From Lachnoclostridium edouardi (GTDB taxonomy: Bacteria > Bacillota > Clostridia > Lachnospirales > Lachnospiraceae), in the NCBI RefSeq assembly GCF_900240245.1, contig NZ_OESQ01000001.1, positions 1,858,545 through 1,899,670 of the forward strand: DNA of 41,126 nt. Direction: 5' to 3'. Below the pieces are notes generated by a model. That model made no database searches. It was not told the DNA's origin and saw only the letters and a program-made list of their open reading frames with translations. Shown one piece after another: positions 17,237 through 25,690 of the stretch; the first letter of the stretch is position 1; the number at the start of each line of letters is the position of its first letter. The translations under genes were made by a program, and so were the position numbers.

Positions 17237-18333
17237 TGAGTGTATTACAGTCATTGGTAATTGGCAATTTAACAGTAAAAAAACCAATCATTCAAGGGGG
17301 CATGGGAGTAGGAATCAGCCTCTCATCTCTGGCTGGCGCTGTGGCAAAGGCAGGAGGAATGGGAATTATTTCTACTGCTCAAATTGGCTTTAGAGAGCCT
17401 GATTTTGTAAAGAATCCCCAGGAAGCTAATTTAAGGTCCATTGGGAAAGAATTAAAAAAGGCAAGGGAAATTGCTCCTGAGGGGGTAATCGGATTTAACA
17501 TTATGGTTGCCACCAGGGATTATGCTTTGTATGTAAAGGAAGCTGTAAAGGCCGGAGCGGATATTATTATATCAGGGGCAGGACTTCCCGTAGATCTGCC
17601 GGAGTTTGCAAAGGGAAGCGCAACAAAACTGGCTCCTATTGTTTCTTCCGCCAAATCTGCGCGTGTGATCTGCCGCTTGTGGGACAGAAAATATAAAAGA
17701 GTTCCTGATATGGTAGTAATAGAGGGACCTTTAGCCGGAGGCCATTTAGGTTTTTCAACGGAAGAGCTTCACCAGCTGGGGGCGGACACTGATAATGTGC
17801 CGGTTACTTATAAGCAGGATCAATATGATCAGGAAGTAAAGGCTATTCAAAAGGTAACAGAAGAGTTTGGACAGAAATATCAGAAAAAAATTCCTGTAGT
17901 TACAGCTGGAGGTATTTACGACCACAAGGACGTGATGCGCCAGTTTGAAACCTTAGGGGTGGACGGAGTACAGGTTGCCACCAGGTTTGTTACTACAGAA
18001 GAATGCGACGCCCCTATGGCTTACAAGCAGGCTTATATTCACGCAAAGAAGGAAGATATTGTAATTACAAAAAGTCCGGTGGGAATGCCTGGAAGAGCAA
18101 TTAAAAATAAGTTTTTAGAGGGCGTGGGAAAAACGCCGTTTAAATTAGAATGGTGCTATCAATGTCTGGAGCATTGTAATCCTGCCACAATTCCTTACTG
18201 TATTACAAAAGCGTTAGTAAATGCAGCAATAGGAAAAGTGGACGAGGCTCTGCTTTTCTGCGGAAGCAATGCTTATAGAGCTGAAAAAATTGAAACAGTT
18301 CCAGAGGTAATGGCGGAGCTGTGCGGAGAGTAA
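17236..18333 (+). CDS. FabK-like / nitronate monooxygenase-family flavoprotein
   Basis: This 365-residue FMN TIM-barrel protein belongs to the NPD group that includes both FabK and class I nitronate monooxygenases. The N-terminus has KPIIQGGMGVGISLSSLAGA, the flavin loop is EGPLAGGHLGF, and the phosphate motifs TAGGIYDHKDV and VDGVQVATRF are present. It carries a cysteine-rich extension CYQCLEHCNPATIPYC near residues 308-323, which the operon's FabK lacks. Its start overlaps the accDA stop, so it is probably the last gene of the fatty-acid operon. It could protect against nitronates or act on an acyl intermediate; the reaction is not known from sequence. Confidence 0.8.
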   Translation: MSVLQSLVIGNLTVKKPIIQGGMGVGISLSSLAGAVAKAGGMGIISTAQIGFREPDFVKNPQEANLRSIGKELKKAREIAPEGVIGFNIMVATRDYALYVKEAVKAGADIIISGAGLPVDLPEFAKGSATKLAPIVSSAKSARVICRLWDRKYKRVPDMVVIEGPLAGGHLGFSTEELHQLGADTDNVPVTYKQDQYDQEVKAIQKVTEEFGQKYQKKIPVVTAGGIYDHKDVMRQFETLGVDGVQVATRFVTTEECDAPMAYKQAYIHAKKEDIVITKSPVGMPGRAIKNKFLEGVGKTPFKLEWCYQCLEHCNPATIPYCITKALVNAAIGKVDEALLFCGSNAYRAEKIETVPEVMAELCGE

Positions 18334-18407
18334 TACCTGAAAGGAATATTGCAGCCTGATTCTGTGTACATTTAAATGTAAAGGAAGACATAGATGAAGG
18401 AGAGCGT

Positions 18408-19013
18408 ATGCTGAACTATTTGTGGGCTGCAATGATTTTATTGGGAATCGTGTGGGGAGCTTTCCACGGAAATTTAAATTTAGTAACTGAGGCTGTTTTA
18501 GATTCTGCCAAAGAAGCTGTTACACTGGGAATTTCCATGCTGGGCATTATGGCGTTTTGGAACGGTATTTTGGAAGTGGGAAGCAGCGCCGGTCTGATTG
18601 AAAGCTTGTCCAGAAAAATGAAGCCGGTGTTTCGGTTTTTATTTCCCAAAATACCAGATGACCATCCGGCTATGAAAGAAATTTCCGTAAATATGATCGC
18701 TAATATGCTGGGAGTGGGGATGGCCGCCACCCCGGCGGGAATCCGGGCTATGGAAGAGCTGGAGAAGTTGGAGGAGGAAAGAGAAAAAAATAAAGAACCT
18801 TTTTATCCTCCCGGAACAGCCAGCGATGAAATGTGTACATTTTTAATTATTAATATTTCCTCCCTTCAGCTGATTCCTATTAATATGATTGCCTACAGGG
18901 CCCAGTACGGCAGCGTGGAGCCCACTGCAGTTATAGGGCCGGCTTTAGCCGCTTCTGCAGTCAGCACCCTGGCGGCAGTAATCTTCTGCCGCATGGTTTC
19001 ATCCAGAAAGTAA
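18408..19013 (+). CDS. spmA: Spore maturation protein A (SpmA)
   Basis: SpmA is a polytopic membrane protein of the nucleoside-recognition (Gate) family that with SpmB contributes to spore core dehydration in B. subtilis. The 201-residue protein shows the N-terminal helix LNYLWAAMILLGIVWG, the GIMAFWNGILEVGSSAGLIE region, NMLGVGMAATPAG, and the C-terminal TFLIINISSLQLIPINMIAYRAQYGS. AGGAGAG precedes the ATG. spmB, normally the next gene, is absent; a minus-strand regulator gene overlaps the last 15 bases instead. Confidence 0.92.
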   Translation: MLNYLWAAMILLGIVWGAFHGNLNLVTEAVLDSAKEAVTLGISMLGIMAFWNGILEVGSSAGLIESLSRKMKPVFRFLFPKIPDDHPAMKEISVNMIANMLGVGMAATPAGIRAMEELEKLEEEREKNKEPFYPPGTASDEMCTFLIINISSLQLIPINMIAYRAQYGSVEPTAVIGPALAASAVSTLAAVIFCRMVSSRK

Positions 19014-20153
19014 TGTTTTTCTGTATACAGAAGGCGTTGTCCCTGTAATGTCTTTAAAAGCCCTGATAAAATGAGCTGTGTCTTTATATCCGACAGCTTC
19101 CGCTATGCAGCTGATCTTTTGACTAGGATCTGCCAAAAGAAGCTTAGCCTGCCGGATACGCAGGTTTCTTAAATAGTCCCGGAACGTAATGCCTGTCTGC
19201 TGTTTAAAAAGACGGCTGAAGTAATTGGGATGAAGATGAAATTGAGCGGCTATATCCTCCAGCATCATTTGACAGGCATAATTATTCTCTATATAATTTA
19301 CAGCTTTTTTTACTAAAGCCGTATCATGCTGGGAGATATTTTCTTCCAGCTTTTCCATATAAATTAATATAATCTGAACAAATCTTTTCTGCAGCTGGGA
19401 TAAGGTGGGCATATTTTTAATACAGCTTAAAATATCCAGGTCAGTCAGCTTATATGTGGATATAATTTTAATCATACCGGAATTTTTGTGCATAAGATTA
19501 TAAATAAACTGGCTTAATAAATCCCGCACCTCATCTCTGGTAATTACAGAAGGGTGAAGGCGGCGGAAAAATTGATTTAGGGCCGCAGTAACCTTGTCAG
19601 TTTCCAGATTAATAATATAATTTCTACATTGCTCTAAATGTTCCTGGAGAATTGAGCGGTTAATAAACGGGTTGCTGACTAAAGGAATATCGTAAAATTC
19701 AGGCTGATTTTCAGCTGCCCCGGATAAATACTGCCCCACGCTGTTAGACCTTAAATTTTCCGGCCTTATTTCAGGCGGAAATAAAGGATTGCTGATAATT
19801 TCATTTATAGCGTCAAACAAGAGAGAAAAATTAACAGGTTTTAATAAGTAGTCGCAGGCGCCGGATTTTAAGGCGCTGCGGATAAATGGATAGTCGTCGT
19901 ATCCGCTTAATATTAAGAGTTTACATCCATAATTTGTTTTGCTTAAAAGGGAGGACAGCTTAATACCGTCCAGCATAGGCATTTTTATGTCTGAAAGGCA
20001 GATATGTACAGAATTTTGTTTTAAAACATCCAGCGCCTGAATGCCGTTTTCAGCCAGGTGAATTTGAAAAGTCTCAGGAAAGCTTAAATTAATAAACTTT
20101 GAAAGACCTTCCAAAATTGTAATATCATCATCTGCAATAAGTAAATGAAACAT
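18999..20153 (-). CDS. AraC-type response regulator (YesN family)
   Basis: This 384-residue transcription factor has an N-terminal receiver domain with the acidic pair DDD near residue 8-10, phosphoacceptor D55 (CLSDIKMPMLDG) and the switch lysine in LLKPVNF. A helical linker of about 140 residues follows, then a C-terminal AraC double helix-turn-helix (about 283-380) with MLEDIAAQFHLHPNYFSRLFKQQTGITF and IAEAVGYKDTAHFIRAFKD. YesN-type regulators usually activate adjacent sugar ABC operons. It is downstream of its kinase gene, and the pair diverges from the transporter operon, the likely target. Its 3' end overlaps spmA convergently by 15 bases. Confidence 0.9.
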   Translation of the reverse strand: MFHLLIADDDITILEGLSKFINLSFPETFQIHLAENGIQALDVLKQNSVHICLSDIKMPMLDGIKLSSLLSKTNYGCKLLILSGYDDYPFIRSALKSGACDYLLKPVNFSLLFDAINEIISNPLFPPEIRPENLRSNSVGQYLSGAAENQPEFYDIPLVSNPFINRSILQEHLEQCRNYIINLETDKVTAALNQFFRRLHPSVITRDEVRDLLSQFIYNLMHKNSGMIKIISTYKLTDLDILSCIKNMPTLSQLQKRFVQIILIYMEKLEENISQHDTALVKKAVNYIENNYACQMMLEDIAAQFHLHPNYFSRLFKQQTGITFRDYLRNLRIRQAKLLLADPSQKISCIAEAVGYKDTAHFIRAFKDITGTTPSVYRKTLLSG

Positions 20154-20191
20154 AATTTATCATTCCTTTGAAAATCATTTTATTCTATGTC

Positions 20192-21700
20192 TTACAATTT
20201 TGCAGGAATAGAAACTGTAATAGTAGTTCCAATACTGTAAACACTGTGAATTTTTAAGCCGTAGGCTTCTCCGTAATATAGAGAAAGTCTGCGGTTTATA
20301 TTTTTTAATCCAATAGACGGGGTAGATAAGGAGGAATCATTTAGCTGGTCATTTAAAGCCTTCAGCTGAGATTCCTGCAAATGAGATAATTCCTGAGAAA
20401 GAGGAACCTCCGCCCCAGTGTCCCTAAGCCCGTACTGCAGATTTCTGCCTAGCAGCTGAGCCATTTCAGAAACCTTAAAATCTTCTTTAATGTAAGCTTC
20501 CATGCGCATACATTCTAAAGTGTTATATAAATAATGAGGATTGATTTGGGTTCTGAGAAGCTGAAGCTCCAAGTCCCGCTCAAAAATATCCTTTTTTAAA
20601 ATTTTGTTTATAAGGTACTCAATCCTCTTACTCATATGGTTAAAGGAGGTGGATAAGGTGTAAAGCTCAGGAGATAATCCTTTATCTGACACAATGGGGA
20701 AATAATCTAGCTTTAACTGGTCGCAGGCCTCTGCCAGTCTGGAAATAGGTCTGTGAATGCTGCGGAGAATCAAGTAAAAAAATATAATAGTAAAAAGTAA
20801 AAGGCAGCCTAATAGTATAAAAAATAAAATATTAATATGGGAAATAGAATTCCATATATTAGACAGTGGAGTAGAGACCAAAACCTGGTAGGAACCGCTT
20901 TTTGAAAGCTGGTACAGGGTAAGGCCGTCAGGCTCTTTTTTTATTGTGTAGGAAAGGTCAGAGTTCTCCAGTGTTTTTAAAATTTCATTATCAGCTTCTA
21001 AATTCCCGGATATTTTTTGATTTTCATATAAAAGAGAAAGCTTTTGGTTGGAAAACTGGCGCACAGTGGAAAAATATTCGTCCAAATCAGAAATACTCAT
21101 GCTGATGACTACAATGCCTACAGGTCTGTATCGCTCCACATTCATTACTGCCCGGGCAATATAATAACAAGGTGTGTAGGAATCCATCATAATTGCCGAG
21201 GATAAGGATTCTGAGGGAAAAATCAGGGCGCTGCCGTTTCCATTCATAGTCTGCTGAAACCAGGTTTTTTCAGGATTTGTATTATACAAAAAATAAGTAA
21301 ATTTATTAGATTCACAGTAAATACCTGTCCCTGATAAATCATATATGCTGATGCCGTGGATGAATTTGCTGCTGTTAATGTAAGGAATCACAGTGTCCGC
21401 TATAGTCTTATTTACTCCATAATTAGACAGAAAGGTATTTTGGGAAAGAGCCTGGTAAACAATATCCTGGGAGGAGCCTGGAATTTGAATTACAGGGAAA
21501 GCAGAAATATCTTTTCCTGTTTCTGTGCGTATGGAGAAATCAGAAACCATAGTAGAGCCAATATAATTGTTTTGAGAGAGACAATCTTTGAATTTATTTT
21601 GGAAAATATTGGCAGTGGAATAGAGAAAAAAGGTTGCTATGATTAATGTCTGCAAAGAAATCAGAAGCAGGATTTTTTTGTGAATAGAAAGCCGGGTCAT
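20192..21700 (-). CDS. YesM-type sensor histidine kinase lacking the N and G1 boxes
   Basis: The 502-residue protein is shorter than usual for the family (about 570-600). It has TM1 at about 10-30, an extracellular sensor of about 250 residues, TM2 at about 290-312 (ILFFILLGCLLLFTIIFFYL), a HAMP domain, and the His_kinase motif INPHYLYNTL with H389. Sequence then runs normally to ELSHLQES (444) and jumps to QLKALNDQLND...SIGLKNINRRL. The roughly 70-80 residues that should carry the N box (VENAIxHG) and the G1 box (DNGxGM) are missing, in frame. G2-like SIGL (462) and the GTTITVSIP end remain. ATP binding is therefore very unlikely. AGGAGG precedes the ATG. Confidence 0.88.
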   Translation of the reverse strand: MTRLSIHKKILLLISLQTLIIATFFLYSTANIFQNKFKDCLSQNNYIGSTMVSDFSIRTETGKDISAFPVIQIPGSSQDIVYQALSQNTFLSNYGVNKTIADTVIPYINSSKFIHGISIYDLSGTGIYCESNKFTYFLYNTNPEKTWFQQTMNGNGSALIFPSESLSSAIMMDSYTPCYYIARAVMNVERYRPVGIVVISMSISDLDEYFSTVRQFSNQKLSLLYENQKISGNLEADNEILKTLENSDLSYTIKKEPDGLTLYQLSKSGSYQVLVSTPLSNIWNSISHINILFFILLGCLLLFTIIFFYLILRSIHRPISRLAEACDQLKLDYFPIVSDKGLSPELYTLSTSFNHMSKRIEYLINKILKKDIFERDLELQLLRTQINPHYLYNTLECMRMEAYIKEDFKVSEMAQLLGRNLQYGLRDTGAEVPLSQELSHLQESQLKALNDQLNDSSLSTPSIGLKNINRRLSLYYGEAYGLKIHSVYSIGTTITVSIPAKL

Positions 21701-21855
21701 AGAAACCTCCTGATGATATGTATTTTGTTTTATTTAAATGACGAAAAAAGAAAAAACAATTTAAAATGCCAGGGTTTTATGTGAAAATACGGTAAGACGT
21801 TTGAAAATGGCAACAGAAGTGTTTTCCGGCTATTTTTTAGGGAAAATAGAAAGAT

Positions 21856-21861
21856 TATACT
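21856..21861 (+). promoter_or_regulatory. Candidate -10 box of the ABC transporter operon
   Basis: TATACT lies 34 bases before the binding-protein start. The 17-base upstream position is only a T-run, so no good -35 box exists. That is what one expects of a promoter needing an activator such as the divergent YesN-type regulator. Confidence 0.4.
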
Positions 21862-21894
21862 AAACACATAAAAAGCAAAAGGGGAGGTATTTAC

Positions 21895-23157
21895 ATGAAC
21901 AAAAATTTTAGAAAAGTCTGGGCAGTATCTTTAGCAGCCTTGTGGGCGGCGGCAGTAATAGGATGCTCAAAAGGAGAGGACGGGGGAGAAGCTTCTCAAT
22001 CAGCTGAGCAGATTGAGCTGGATATTATGTTTATGAAAAATGAGAACATTGATATTTTAAACCAGATTGCTGAGGATTATATGAAAGAAAATCCGGACGT
22101 TAAGATTATTATGCAAAGCGGAACAAAGGAGCAGATGCTTTCCAGAATTTCCACTAATGATATTCCGGACGTGGTGGCCACATGGCCTCAGCAGACATTA
22201 TTCCAGAATATGATGACAGAAGGCTTGCTGTTAGATTTATCAGACCAGGATTTTACAGACAGAGGAAATGACAACATCAGACAGCTGACTCAAAATGATG
22301 GAAAAGACTATGCTATTTCTGTAACCATAAACTCAAATGTAACGTTTTACAACAAAAAAATGTTTGAGGAAAATAATATTACGGAGCCTAAAACTGTAGA
22401 GGAGTTATGGCAGGCCTGTGACAAGCTGCAGGCAGCAGGAATTACCCCCTTTGCATGTGGGGACAAGGACATTCAGCTGGTAGGTATGTTTTTTGACCGG
22501 ATGGCAGGGGCCAATGTAGATCACGAATTTTATAAAATCAGTGAAAAGGTAGCGGCAGGGGAGGCGTCCTATAAGGATTACCCGGAAGTAAGAAAATTTG
22601 TGGAGACCTATTTGAAAATCAGGGACTATACAAACGGAAATTCTCTTGGAATGTCAGCAGATGATATGAAAAATGCTTTTGCCAACGGGGAGGCGGCAAT
22701 GTTTGTAGGCGGAACTTATGATTTAGCCTTAGTGCAGAGCCTAAATCCTGAAAATGAAATCGGCTGTATGTTCTTCCCGGAAATTGTAGAAGGGGTGAAG
22801 GCCTTCCCTTGTGGTTCTGTAGACACAGCCCTTTCTATATCTGCATCTTCTAAGGTGCAGAAGGAAGCTTTAGAATTTGTCCGCTATTTTGCATCTCCTG
22901 AGGTGGCCCAAAAGTACTGTGATGCAGATAAAAATCCTAATTTAATCCAGGGAGTTACATTGGAGGCGGCTGAATTAAAGCCAATTACAGACGCGATTGA
23001 TGGAGGAGAATTTGCAAGTATGCCAAGTAACGTGTGGCCTCCTGCATTAAGAAACGAAATTGCAGTGCAGTGTCAGCAGCTGATTATGGACAAGAATATT
23101 GATCAGTTTTTGGATAATATTGATCAAGTAACAAAGGAATGTTACCAGAACCAGTAA
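21895..23157 (+). CDS. ABC transporter solute-binding lipoprotein (CUT1, family 1)
   Basis: This 420-residue extracellular binding protein starts with a lipoprotein signal peptide (KVWAVSLAALWAAAVIGC, lipidated cysteine at about residue 24). The mature part has the bilobal family 1 fold, with DIMFMKNENIDILNQIAEDY early and a VATWPQQTLF segment, and late GSVDTALSISASSKVQKEALEFVRYFASPEVAQKY. Family members bind sugars, oligosaccharides or related polar solutes; the ligand cannot be read from sequence. It has a strong GGGGAGG site. It opens an operon with two permeases, a bicupin and the ATPase. Confidence 0.92.
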   Translation: MNKNFRKVWAVSLAALWAAAVIGCSKGEDGGEASQSAEQIELDIMFMKNENIDILNQIAEDYMKENPDVKIIMQSGTKEQMLSRISTNDIPDVVATWPQQTLFQNMMTEGLLLDLSDQDFTDRGNDNIRQLTQNDGKDYAISVTINSNVTFYNKKMFEENNITEPKTVEELWQACDKLQAAGITPFACGDKDIQLVGMFFDRMAGANVDHEFYKISEKVAAGEASYKDYPEVRKFVETYLKIRDYTNGNSLGMSADDMKNAFANGEAAMFVGGTYDLALVQSLNPENEIGCMFFPEIVEGVKAFPCGSVDTALSISASSKVQKEALEFVRYFASPEVAQKYCDADKNPNLIQGVTLEAAELKPITDAIDGGEFASMPSNVWPPALRNEIAVQCQQLIMDKNIDQFLDNIDQVTKECYQNQ

Positions 23158-23175
23158 TAAAGGAGAAATTTTAAA

Positions 23176-24057
23176 ATGGCAGGATTTAAAATGAAAAAAA
23201 AGCAGCTTACTCACGCCGTGTTTGTGGCGCCAAGCCTGCTGTTCTACAGCTTTTTCTTAGTACTGCCTATTCTGATAGGAATTTACTACAGCTTTACAAA
23301 CTGGAATGGGATTACAAGAAAATATTCATTTATTGGTTTTCAGAACTATAAGAAAATGTTTACTGACCAGCGTTTTCTCAGGGCAATCCGTTTTAACATA
23401 AAATATGCTTTTATTCTCATTGTCTGCATTCTGGCGCTGAGTATTATTTTAGGTTTGCTGTTAAATCAGAAAATATGGGGAAAATCCTTTTTTAGGGCGG
23501 CATACTTTTTCCCGGCAGTAATCAGTTTAATTACAACAGGACTGATTTTCAACCAGATTTATGGAAATGTGCTGCCAGAGCTGGGAGAATTGCTGCACAT
23601 TACATTTCTGAAGAAAAATATTCTGGCATCCCCCAACACTGCCATGTATGGCATTTTAATTACCCACATATGGCAGGGAGTGGCCATCCCTACAGTTTTA
23701 GTAATTGCCGGCCTTCAGACAGTTCCTGAGGAGCTGAAGGAGGCAGCTGCTTTAGACGGCGCCTCAGCTTTTCAGGTGTTCAGGTATATTACAATTCCGT
23801 TTTTGCTGCCTGTGATCAGTATGATTCTGGTATTGGTTTTGAAAGACGGCCTGATGGTTTATGATTATGTGCTGGCGCTTACTACAGGAGGGCCGGCGGG
23901 AGCCACGGAAAGTATTACTATGCTGTTATTTAAGCAGGGATTTGAGGAACTAAAATTTAGCTATGCAATATCTCAGGCAATAACAGTGGCTATTGTGATT
24001 ATTGCAGTTTCTATTTTGCAGATCAGTCTGACAAACAGAAAGAAGGTGTACGATTGA
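23176..24057 (+). CDS. ABC transporter permease, MalF/UgpA type
   Basis: The 293-residue inner-membrane permease has about six membrane helices, starting with FVAPSLLFYSFFLVLPILIGIYYSF. The EAA loop that docks on the ATPase is LKEAAALDGASAFQVFRYITIPFLLPV. The N-terminus is short, as in UgpA/LacF-type permeases. Its stop codon TGA overlaps the TTG start of the next permease. Confidence 0.93.
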   Translation: MAGFKMKKKQLTHAVFVAPSLLFYSFFLVLPILIGIYYSFTNWNGITRKYSFIGFQNYKKMFTDQRFLRAIRFNIKYAFILIVCILALSIILGLLLNQKIWGKSFFRAAYFFPAVISLITTGLIFNQIYGNVLPELGELLHITFLKKNILASPNTAMYGILITHIWQGVAIPTVLVIAGLQTVPEELKEAAALDGASAFQVFRYITIPFLLPVISMILVLVLKDGLMVYDYVLALTTGGPAGATESITMLLFKQGFEELKFSYAISQAITVAIVIIAVSILQISLTNRKKVYD

Positions 24058-24884
24058 TCAGGAAAAACAAAGGAGATGTTATTGCTGCCTGCTGTTTAAT
24101 TATAGGGATAATTACAATTATATTTCCTTTATATTTAACAGTGATTACAGCTTTTAAATCAAATGCAGAAATAGCCCGCAGCTTCTTTGCCCTGCCTTCC
24201 GGATTCAGGCTGGACAATTTTAAGGAAGTCATGGGAAAAGGCAATTATTTCAGCTCCTTATTTAACTCGGTTTTTGTTACTGGAGCAGGACTTTTGGGAA
24301 TGTCCTTAATCCTTCCTATGGCCGCATACCCCATTGCCAGAAATATGAAAACCAGCAGGTTTTATAAGTTTCTATTTTACTTTATGGTGGCAGGCATTTT
24401 TATACCGTTTCAGGTGAGAATGATGCCTATGGTAAAGCTAATGAACACATTAGGTCTGATGAATCCAGTTGGATTAGTTTGTTTATATTTAGTCGGCTCT
24501 ACATGTGAAGGATTGTTTTTGTACGTAGGATATTTTGGCTCTATTTCCCCTGATTTAGAGGAAGCGGCTTACATAGACGGAGCCAGCACGGCTCAGATTT
24601 ATTTTAAAATTGTGCGCCCTCTTTTAAGGCCTATGACAGCCACAATTTTAATTAAAAACGGTTTGTGGATGTGGAATGATTATTTAATGCCAAGTCTTGT
24701 GCTGACAAAGCCGGATTATTATACGCTTCAGCTTTTCCAGTATGTATTTAAGGGAGAAAACGTAACGAATTATTCTCTGGTATTTGCCTCGTTTTTAATG
24801 GGAATGCTGCCCATTATGATTTTATATGTATTTATGCAGAAAAGGATTATCGGAGGAATGATGTCAGGAGCAGTGAAAGGATAA
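24054..24884 (+). CDS. ABC transporter permease, MalG/UgpE type
   Basis: This is the second permease of the heterodimeric channel, 276 residues with six predicted membrane helices. The EAA loop is LEEAAYIDGASTAQIYFKIVRPLLRP. The best start is the TTG at 24054, with AAGGTG a few bases upstream inside the previous gene, giving a four-base TTGA overlap and coupled translation. No ATG gives a full first membrane helix. Confidence 0.9.
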   Translation: MIRKNKGDVIAACCLIIGIITIIFPLYLTVITAFKSNAEIARSFFALPSGFRLDNFKEVMGKGNYFSSLFNSVFVTGAGLLGMSLILPMAAYPIARNMKTSRFYKFLFYFMVAGIFIPFQVRMMPMVKLMNTLGLMNPVGLVCLYLVGSTCEGLFLYVGYFGSISPDLEEAAYIDGASTAQIYFKIVRPLLRPMTATILIKNGLWMWNDYLMPSLVLTKPDYYTLQLFQYVFKGENVTNYSLVFASFLMGMLPIMILYVFMQKRIIGGMMSGAVKG

Positions 24885-24890
24885 ATAATA

Positions 24891-25667
24891 ATGGAATATA
24901 AAATAGATCAGGAAGAGATTCTTACAACTAGAGCAAAGGTGAAAAAAGGTTCTTATGCTTTAGTGCCGCTTTTGGGACCTGTGACAAACAGAATCCCGGA
25001 AATGGTTTCCTGCAGCGTATATATTTTGGCAGCTAAAGAGCTGGGAGCTGATTTTGTTCAATATCTTGTTTATGCAGAACCTGGCTGCGGCACAAATCAG
25101 GTGTTTGCCGGGGAGGAAGGAATAGAAGTATTTGTTTTTGTGCTGGAGGGAAATGTAAAGCTTAGCTGCGGCAAAAATACATATGAGGCGCAGGCTCACG
25201 ATTATTTATCCGCGCCTCCAGGCGTGGGAGTGGAATTTATAAATCACTCAGAGAAAACAGTGAAGCTGCTGCTTCAGACACGGCGTTATATTTTTCTGGA
25301 TGGAGTGGAGGCGCCGCCTGTACTTTTTGGCAAAGGAGACCAGGTAAAGCCGGAAAAGTGTGACGGAAAGGACAATAATGTGATTAGAGAATTAATCCCG
25401 GATAAGCTGTCCTATGATATTCAGATGAGTATTATTACCTTTTACCCTGGAGCCGGCCACACATTTTTAGAATGTCATTTTCAGGAACACGGGCTTTATT
25501 GTTTGGAAGGCTCTGCCAGTTATATGTTAAGCGATACATGGACCTTAATTAAAAAAGATGATTTTCTCTGGGTTGGGGCTTTCGTCCCCCATGGGTGTTA
25601 CTGCGCCGGAAATAAGCCGTTTTCTTACCTGTATTCTAAGGCAGTAAACAGAACTCCGGCTTTGTAA
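24891..25667 (+). CDS. allE: (S)-ureidoglycine aminohydrolase-like bicupin (AllE/YlbA family)
   Basis: The 258-residue protein has two cupin domains. It resembles E. coli YlbA/AllE along its length: a TTRAKVKKGSYAL start, the central EGIEVFVFVLEGNVKLSCG, and the C-terminal FSYLYSKAVNRTPAL. That family releases ammonia from (S)-ureidoglycine in allantoin breakdown, using Mn2+. The metal motif E194-x-H196-x3-H200 (ECHFQEH) is kept in the second cupin, but the fourth ligand, Gln in the characterised enzymes, aligns with H234 (FVPHGCYCAG). No other allantoin genes are nearby; it sits between a permease and the ATPase gene. A related substrate is possible, so the family call is firmer than the reaction. 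Confidence 0.82.
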   Translation: MEYKIDQEEILTTRAKVKKGSYALVPLLGPVTNRIPEMVSCSVYILAAKELGADFVQYLVYAEPGCGTNQVFAGEEGIEVFVFVLEGNVKLSCGKNTYEAQAHDYLSAPPGVGVEFINHSEKTVKLLLQTRRYIFLDGVEAPPVLFGKGDQVKPEKCDGKDNNVIRELIPDKLSYDIQMSIITFYPGAGHTFLECHFQEHGLYCLEGSASYMLSDTWTLIKKDDFLWVGAFVPHGCYCAGNKPFSYLYSKAVNRTPAL

Positions 25668-25690
25668 TAGGCAGAAAGAGGGAGGAAAGT

